DNA from: an uncultured Ruminococcus sp.
GTDB lineage: Bacteria > Bacillota > Clostridia > Oscillospirales > CAG-272
Direction of reading: 5' to 3'
Assembly: GCA_902766575.1 (NCBI GenBank)
Contig: CACXED010000121.1
Span: forward strand, 1 to 9,315
DNA: 9,315 nt
Part shown: positions 5,429 to 9,315 of the stretch, in pieces
Position numbering within the stretch: the first letter of the stretch is position 1
How the letters are laid out: each line of letters starts with the position of its first letter
Made by a program: the position numbers and the translations under genes
Notes under the pieces: generated by a model
What the model was told of the DNA's origin: nothing
The model's database searches: none
What the model saw: the letters and a program-made list of their open reading frames with translations, nothing else

Positions 5429-5725
5429 CTGTTGAGCCGATTTTTCCCCGGCGTATGAAAACCTCCTTTTTCGCGGCGGCGCGGCGATTTTTCAACATCG
5501 CACGGCGGCAGGGCTTTTCAACCGGCGCTATGGAGGACGAGCCCCGCGGGCCCGGTTGTCAACAGCGCTTTTCACATCATAACAGGGAAAAATCAACAGT
5601 CCCCACAGCCGCGAAATTTTTTCCACCGGCGTCCAGAGCTTTCTCACATCGGACGCGAGACGGAAAATCCAAAAAAAGTTCCATGTCATGCCGCTTTCCG
5701 GAGCTTTCAACACTCTCAACACAGC

Positions 5726-5790
5726 CTACTGCGACTACTGGTTTTAATCTTATTTTTATTTCTCTTTGCTTTAATTTTAATTTTCCAAAT
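5726..5790 (+). other. Candidate DNA unwinding element with possible DnaA-trios
   Basis: From 5742 to 5790, 42 of 49 bases are A or T, with long T-runs on the plus strand. Immediately before it, CTACTGCGACTACTGG (5726-5741) reads on the complement, 3' to 5', as GAT-GAC-GCT-GAT-GAC. This is a partial match to the DnaA-trio pattern known from B. subtilis, which lies next to the melting site. TCAACA copies at 5707 and 5716 flank it. The trio reading is only partial and may be chance. Confidence 0.45.
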
Positions 5791-5804
5791 CCCGCTCTCT
5801 CTGT

Positions 5805-5818
5805 GGATTAAAAAATCC
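5805..5818. repeat. Short hairpin just upstream of dnaN
   Basis: GGATT (5805-5809) and AATCC (5814-5818) form a 5-bp stem with an AAAA loop. As RNA, a G-U pair and one more G-C pair would extend it to seven. It overlaps the DnaA-box-like TGTGGATTA (5802-5810) and lies about 25 bp before the dnaN ribosome binding site. Confidence 0.35.
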
Positions 5819-5854
5819 GCCGCGGGAAATTCCTGATCATTAAAGGATGCGCTT

Positions 5855-6997
5855 ATGAAAGTCAACTTTACAAAATCCGCCATCGAGGAAGCGGTCAACA
5901 CCGCTATGGCCTGCGTCTCTACCAAGAACACCATCGCCGCCGCCGGAGGTATCTTCATCAACTGCGAGGGCGAGCGCGCGGTATTCATCTCCTACGACCT
6001 TGAAAAGGGTATCCGCGTCGAGGCCGACGCAGATATCGTCGAGCACGGCTCCTGCATCATCGACGCTCAGAACCTCAGCTCGATAATCAAGGTCATGCCC
6101 GCCGGACTCGTCACCCTCGAGGTCGGAGACAGCTGGAGGGCAAAGCTCACCTCGGGTCGCTCCGAGTTCGAAATCAACGCCATGAACCCGAGGGAATATC
6201 CCACTCTCCCCGATATCTCAAACCGCCGGGGCTTCAGAATCAAGCAGGGCGATATGAAGGATATGATAAACGGCACGCTGTTCGCCGTCGCTCAGAACGA
6301 CGCCAGACCCACCTTCAACGGCGCGCTGTTCAGCATCGAGGGCGGCAGGATCACCACCGTCGGCTGCGACTCCTTCCGGCTCGCGATTCGCGAAAAGCTC
6401 TGCGAGCTTGAGAACACCACCGAAAACGCCGTGAACGCCCGCTTCATCGTACCCGGAAGAACCCTCGCCGAGGTCGTCAAGCTCCTCACCGAGCCCGACA
6501 AGATCGTCGAGATCAACATCGCGATAAAGCAGGTCATCTTCCGCTTTGAGGAGCGCGGGATCATCTTCTTCACCCGCCTTATCGAGGGCGACTACATCGA
6601 CTACGAGCGCATTATCCCGAAGAACAGCACGATCTTTGTCGACATCGACGCGCCCAGCTTCCAGAGCGCCCTCGAGCGCGCCTCGGTCGTCTCGGACGAG
6701 TCGGCGGGCAAGAACAAGGCGGGCGCGCGCTGTCACTTCCACGACAACCGGCTCGAGATAACCTCGGTCTCGTCGAGCGGAAAGGTCTACGACGAGCTTC
6801 CAACCTCGCATCAGGGCGGAGATATCGAGATCGGCTTCAACTGCCGCTATCTCATCGAGGCGCTCAAGTACTCCCAGTGCGAAAAGGTGAGGCTCTCGCT
6901 CTCAAGTCCCTTTATAAGCATGGTCATCGAGCCGCTCGAGCCCGACGGCAACGACCGCTTTACCTATCTCGTCCTGCCCATCAAGATGCTCAAATGA
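5855..6997 (+). CDS. dnaN: DNA polymerase III beta subunit (sliding clamp)
   Basis: DnaN forms the ring-shaped dimer that tethers the replicative polymerase to DNA and serves as a docking site for many repair and replication proteins. The 380-residue product has the normal length and three repeated clamp domains. Landmarks are EYPTLPD (114-120), the CDSFRLAI segment (171-178, the family's TDSHRLA) near the peptide-binding pocket, LIEGDYIDYERIIP (242-255), FNCRYLIEALK (328-338), and the C-terminal YLVLPIKMLK. The ending has extra residues after the usual P-[VI]-[RK]. The ATG follows AAAGGA (5842-5847) at a 7-nt spacing. Its stop overlaps the recF start as ATGA, so the two are translationally coupled. 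The dnaA-dnaN pair is separated by the candidate origin. Confidence 0.97.
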   Translation: MKVNFTKSAIEEAVNTAMACVSTKNTIAAAGGIFINCEGERAVFISYDLEKGIRVEADADIVEHGSCIIDAQNLSSIIKVMPAGLVTLEVGDSWRAKLTSGRSEFEINAMNPREYPTLPDISNRRGFRIKQGDMKDMINGTLFAVAQNDARPTFNGALFSIEGGRITTVGCDSFRLAIREKLCELENTTENAVNARFIVPGRTLAEVVKLLTEPDKIVEINIAIKQVIFRFEERGIIFFTRLIEGDYIDYERIIPKNSTIFVDIDAPSFQSALERASVVSDESAGKNKAGARCHFHDNRLEITSVSSSGKVYDELPTSHQGGDIEIGFNCRYLIEALKYSQCEKVRLSLSSPFISMVIEPLEPDGNDRFTYLVLPIKMLK

Positions 6998-8112
6998 GAG
7001 CCGACCGCGTAGTTTACCGCGATTTCAGGAACATCTCCTCGGCGGAGATATCCCTTTCGCCCGGAGTCAGCGTTCTCATCGGCGACAACGCCGAGGGCAA
7101 GACCAACGCTCTCGAGGGGATTTACCTCATGGCCGCCGGAAAGAGCTTCAGAACCCCCAGAGAGCGCGAAATGGTGCGCTTCGGAGCCGACTTTTTCGAG
7201 GTCTCGCTCGGCTTTACCGATTCGAGGAGAAGTCAGGAGCTGTCCTTCAGAGCCTATTCGGGCGAGAACGGAAAGCGGCGCTCCTGCGCCAAAAACGGCG
7301 TTCCGATACCGAAAATGAGCGAGTTCATCGGAGCCTTCCGGGCGGTGCTGTTCTGCCCGGAGCATCTTTCGATAGTCAAGGCGGGACCCGCGGAGCGGCG
7401 CTCGTTCCTCGACGTGGCGCTCTGTCAGCTAAGACCGGTATATCTCGCCGCTCTCAGCCGTCACAACCGGATACTCGTCCGGCGGAGCGCGCTGCTGAGA
7501 CAGCTCGCCGACGGAGAGGGCGACCGGGAGCTGCTCGGCGTCTATTCGGAGCAGCTGGCGCGGGAAGCGGCTTTTATCTACACCGCAAGGCGCGAGTATG
7601 TCGAACGGCTCGGCGAGTGCGTCAGGCGCTTCTTCTCCGAGCTGTCGGACGTCAGCTCAAAGGGCGAGATACCGGAGCTCAGATACAAAAACAGCTTGAA
7701 GACCGACGGGCCGCTCGGCGCAGCGGAGGCCGAAAAGCGCTACCTCGAAGCCCTGAACGCCAACGTGAGCCGCGAGGTCGCCGCAGGAGCGACTCTGTAC
7801 GGCTCGCACAAGGACGACGTCGAGATACTGCTTGACGGCCGCGAGGCACGTCTGTACGCCTCACAGGGGCAGCAGAGGTCGCTTGCGCTGGCGATGAAGC
7901 TCGGCGAGGGCGAGATCTCAAGGGAGTACTCGGGCGAGTATCCGGTGTTCCTCTTTGACGACGTGCTCTCGGAGCTCGACCCGGCAAGGCAGAAGTTCCT
8001 GCTGTCAAGGCTCGGCGGGCGGCAGGTGATAATGACCGCCTGCACTCCTCCTCCCTGCGCCGGAGACGCGGAGTTCATAAGGGTCTCGGGCGGAAGCTAT
8101 ACCCGGGCGTGA
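6994..8112 (+). CDS. recF: DNA replication and repair protein RecF
   Basis: RecF is an SMC-like ATPase that works with RecO and RecR to load RecA at gapped DNA. The 372-residue product has Walker A GDNAEGKTN (30-38), the ABC-type signature SQGQQRSLALAMKL (290-303) and Walker B with D-loop as VFLFDDVLSELDP (318-330). The central part is the expected lobe II. The SFRTP sequence after the first strand and the ATLYGSHKDDVEILLDG segment are family-typical. The ATG at 6994 overlaps the dnaN TGA by 4 bp. The frame is open further upstream inside dnaN but carries no RecF homology there. In B. subtilis an S4-domain gene (yaaA) lies between dnaN and recF. Here there is none. The stop TGA sits in a GTGA that could also be a start for the next gene. 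Confidence 0.97.
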   Translation: MRADRVVYRDFRNISSAEISLSPGVSVLIGDNAEGKTNALEGIYLMAAGKSFRTPREREMVRFGADFFEVSLGFTDSRRSQELSFRAYSGENGKRRSCAKNGVPIPKMSEFIGAFRAVLFCPEHLSIVKAGPAERRSFLDVALCQLRPVYLAALSRHNRILVRRSALLRQLADGEGDRELLGVYSEQLAREAAFIYTARREYVERLGECVRRFFSELSDVSSKGEIPELRYKNSLKTDGPLGAAEAEKRYLEALNANVSREVAAGATLYGSHKDDVEILLDGREARLYASQGQQRSLALAMKLGEGEISREYSGEYPVFLFDDVLSELDPARQKFLLSRLGGRQVIMTACTPPPCAGDAEFIRVSGGSYTRA

Positions 8113-8144
8113 GTCCCGGAAAATCAGGAAAGGCAGGGCGGGAT

Positions 8145-8405
8145 ATGTACATCCACGCGGGCAACAACCGCATGATCCGCACCAAAAGCATAATCGGCGT
8201 ATTCGACATGGACGCCGCGACCATGGCCGGCACGACGAGGGATTTCCTCCGCGCCGCCGAACGGGAGGGCAGGCTTGTGAATATCAAGGAGGATATACCG
8301 AAGTCGTTCGTGCTCACCGACGGCGGCTCGGTCTATGTCTCGCAGATCTCCGCGACAGCGCTCGTAGGGCGCGCGGGAGCTCTCTTTGACGGAGCGGACA
8401 GATAG
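8145..8405 (+). CDS. remB: DUF370 protein, RemB-like (YaaB)
   Basis: This is a small DUF370-family protein related to B. subtilis RemA and RemB, which are linked to control of biofilm matrix genes. RemA is a DNA-binding protein. YaaB/RemB sits between recF and gyrB in Bacillus, exactly as here. The 86-residue product starts MYIHAGNNRMIRTKSIIGVF, then FDMDAATM, and carries PKSFVLTD and VYVSQISATAL, which match the family pattern. I chose the ATG at 8145 because homology begins with MYIH. A GTG at 8109, overlapping the recF stop as GTGA, would add 12 residues (MSPGKSGKAGRD) and is a real alternative for a coupled start. Upstream AGGAAAGG and GGCGGG are only moderate ribosome binding sites. The function in this organism is inferred from family and position. 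Confidence 0.88.
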   Translation: MYIHAGNNRMIRTKSIIGVFDMDAATMAGTTRDFLRAAEREGRLVNIKEDIPKSFVLTDGGSVYVSQISATALVGRAGALFDGADR

Positions 8406-8413
8406 GACAGATA
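8396..8413. repeat. 9-bp tandem duplication across the remB stop
   Basis: GGACAGATA occurs twice head to tail (8396-8404, 8405-8413), followed by a partial GATAG. In the remB frame this gives D-R-stop-D-R-stop, so the stop codon TAG is duplicated in frame nine bases on. It looks like a recent small slippage event. Confidence 0.7.
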
Positions 8414-8440
8414 GATAGTTCAGATAATTTTTCCAAGGGA

Positions 8441-8477
8441 AAGGAAGGCTTTCGACATGAAAGCCATGTTATAAAAA
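8441..8477 (+). promoter_or_regulatory. gyrB leader: SD, five-codon ORF and hairpin
   Basis: AAGGAAGG (8441-8448) is an excellent Shine-Dalgarno sequence, 8 nt before ATG 8457. That ATG opens ATG-AAA-GCC-ATG-TTA-TAA (MKAML, 8457-8474), which ends 3 nt before the gyrB ATG and is in the same frame. GGCTTTC (8447-8453) and GAAAGCC (8459-8465) form a perfect 7-bp stem with loop GACAT, holding the end of the Shine-Dalgarno and the mini-ORF start. gyrB has no ribosome binding site at normal spacing. Either the mini-ORF is translated and gyrB starts by reinitiation, or the folded hairpin brings the upstream AAGGGAAAGGAA to about 12 nt from the gyrB ATG. No good promoter is seen in 8406-8440. Confidence 0.55.
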
Positions 8478-9315
8478 ATGTCAGAGCAGATAAACAACAC
8501 TTACGACGAAAATCAGATTCAGGTGCTCGAGGGGCTCGAGGCGGTCCGAAAGCGCCCGGGTATGTATATAGGCTCAACGTCGATACGCGGTCTGCACCAT
8601 CTCGTCTACGAGATAGTCGACAACTCGATCGACGAGGCGCTCGCCGGCTTCTGCGACGCGATAATCGTCACGCTCCATCCCGACGACAGCGTCTCGGTGC
8701 AGGACGACGGACGCGGCGTTCCGAGCCAGATTCACCACAAGGTCAAGCTCCCGACGCTCGAGGTCGTCTTTACCGTCCTCCACGCCGGAGGTAAATTCGG
8801 CGGCGGAGGCTATAAGATCGCCGGCGGTCTCCACGGAGTCGGAGCCTCGGTCGTCAACGCGCTCTCCGAGTGGATGGAGATCGACAACTGCTACGAGGGC
8901 GAGCGCTATACCGAGCGCTTTGAGCGCGGAAAGGTGGCGCGTCCCTTTGCTCACGTCGGCTCGTCGAACGGCAGACACGGTCTCTACGTCCGCTTCAAGC
9001 CCGACGCGACGATCTTTGAGGAGACGGTTTTCGACTACGACACGATTCTGAACCGGCTCCGCGAGCAGGCGTTCCTCAACGCCGGGGTCAGGATAATCCT
9101 CCGGGACGAGCGCACGCCCGAGCAGCTCGGACTTCCCGAGGGCGTAGAGCCGAGGCGCGAGATCGAGCTCTGCTACGAGGGAGGCATAAAGAGCTTCGTC
9201 GAGCATCTCAACAACGTCAGACGGCTCGCGATGATCCATACCGACGTTATCTATATGCGCGGCGAAAAGGGCGACTCGATTGCCGAGGTCGCAATGCAGT
9301 ACAACGACAGCTACA
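8478..9315 (+). CDS. gyrB: DNA gyrase subunit B (3'-truncated by window end)
   Basis: GyrB is the ATPase subunit of DNA gyrase, which introduces negative supercoils. The window holds 279 codons plus one base of it, namely the GHKL ATPase domain and the start of the transducer. Motifs are RKRPGMYIGS (24-33), EIVDNSIDEALAG (45-57, with Asn49), QDDGRGVP (75-82), LHAGGKFGGGGYK (101-113) and GGLHGVGASVVNALS (116-130). The segment ends with VAMQYNDSY near the window edge. The start MSEQINNTYDENQIQVLEGL fits clostridial homologues, but no normally spaced ribosome binding site precedes it and an in-frame TAA lies two codons upstream. It follows remB by 72 bp in the usual recF-remB-gyrB order, and gyrA would be expected downstream. 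Confidence 0.97.
   Translation, partial: MSEQINNTYDENQIQVLEGLEAVRKRPGMYIGSTSIRGLHHLVYEIVDNSIDEALAGFCDAIIVTLHPDDSVSVQDDGRGVPSQIHHKVKLPTLEVVFTVLHAGGKFGGGGYKIAGGLHGVGASVVNALSEWMEIDNCYEGERYTERFERGKVARPFAHVGSSNGRHGLYVRFKPDATIFEETVFDYDTILNRLREQAFLNAGVRIILRDERTPEQLGLPEGVEPRREIELCYEGGIKSFVEHLNNVRRLAMIHTDVIYMRGEKGDSIAEVAMQYNDSY

Larger units (their letters stand above)
5308..5820 (+). other. Candidate oriC, dnaA-dnaN intergenic region
   Basis: Between dnaA and dnaN lie 544 non-coding bases (5311-5854), long for this interval. DnaA-box matches cluster at the left end: TGATCCACA (5308-5316, one mismatch, over the dnaA stop), TTTTCCACA (5341-5349), TTATCAACA (5352-5360, one mismatch), and TTTTACACA on the minus strand (5364-5372). 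Weaker matches follow at 5386-5394 (minus), 5489-5497, 5568-5576, 5640-5648 and 5802-5810 (minus). TCAACA occurs six times on the plus strand. An A/T tract at 5742-5790 may be the unwinding element. This layout resembles the dnaA-dnaN half of the Firmicute bipartite origin. Strand orientation of the flanking genes also switches close by, at rpmH/dnaA. The function is inferred. Confidence 0.75.

Noticed and set aside
5543..5554. GC-rich palindromes as a terminator or restriction-related site
   Set aside because: Short overlapping CCCGCGGG and CGGGCCCG without a T-run. They are expected now and then in GC-rich DNA.
5377..5811. 144-codon open frame filling most of the dnaA-dnaN interval (GTG start)
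   Set aside because: It covers the DnaA boxes, hairpin and A/T tract, has no ribosome binding site, its composition is unlike the neighbouring genes, and I recognise no family. It is a chance open frame in GC-rich non-coding DNA.
6218..6811. 197-codon minus-strand frame opposite dnaN
   Set aside because: Antisense shadow of the sliding clamp gene with no own ribosome binding site or domain.
6877..6993. Upstream extension of recF inside dnaN
   Set aside because: The peptide is an alternate-frame reading of dnaN. RecF homology and the ATGA overlap place the start at 6994.
8574..9239. 221-codon minus-strand frame opposite gyrB
   Set aside because: Antisense shadow of the GyrB ATPase domain, whose motifs are unmistakable on the plus strand.

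Overview
This window is the replication-origin neighbourhood of a bacterial chromosome. It carries the conserved gene block jag-yidC-yidD-rnpA-rpmH (leftward, minus strand) diverging from dnaA-dnaN-recF-remB-gyrB (rightward, plus strand). Gene order, the DUF370/RemB gene between recF and gyrB, a short YidC without the large Gram-negative periplasmic domain, AGGAGG-type ribosome binding sites and an E/P-rich Jag all point to a Firmicute. Protein wording (DnaA Walker A as GPSGLGKTH, the YidC cytoplasmic hairpin wording, RnpA with RSR in place of RNR) and GC-rich codon use suggest a Clostridia member close to Oscillospirales/Ruminococcaceae. That placement is an inference from recall of family sequences, not a search result.

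Left arm (1-3545, minus strand). rpmH (ribosomal protein L34) has a near-perfect sigma-A promoter and is followed by an unusually long spacer of about 250 bp. Then come rnpA (RNase P protein), yidD (overlapping rnpA by GTGA), yidC (membrane insertase) and jag/khpB (RNA-binding protein). The spacer holds a long imperfect hairpin and a triplicated octamer. At the window's left edge, 62 bp past the end of jag, a perfect 10-bp inverted repeat forms a terminator-like hairpin.

Centre (3546-3843). This is the divergent rpmH/dnaA control region. It has two strong promoters, a DnaA-box match on the rpmH -10 element, a 12-bp direct repeat phased at exactly 20 bp, a 12-bp palindrome, and an almost pure A/T tract in the dnaA leader.

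Right arm (3844-9315, plus strand). dnaA is followed by a 544-bp non-coding region that I call as the likely oriC. It has clustered DnaA boxes just after dnaA, six same-strand TCAACA hexamers spread over about 370 bp, a possible DnaA-trio stretch and an A/T-rich tract before dnaN. dnaN (sliding clamp) overlaps recF by ATGA. The small S4-domain gene yaaA, which sits between dnaN and recF in Bacillus subtilis, is absent. remB (DUF370) and a 3'-truncated gyrB complete the window. gyrB has an odd start region: the only good ribosome binding site serves a five-codon ORF, MKAML-stop, in the same frame as gyrB and ending 3 nt before it, with a perfect 7-bp hairpin overlapping it.

The genes are housekeeping. 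They cover initiation (DnaA), processivity (DnaN), repair (RecF), topology (GyrB), membrane insertion (YidC/YidD), RNA processing and binding (RnpA, Jag), and the ribosome (L34). I see no mobile element, CRISPR array, defence system or tRNA. What deserves a second look lies in the non-coding control regions, not in a new protein system.
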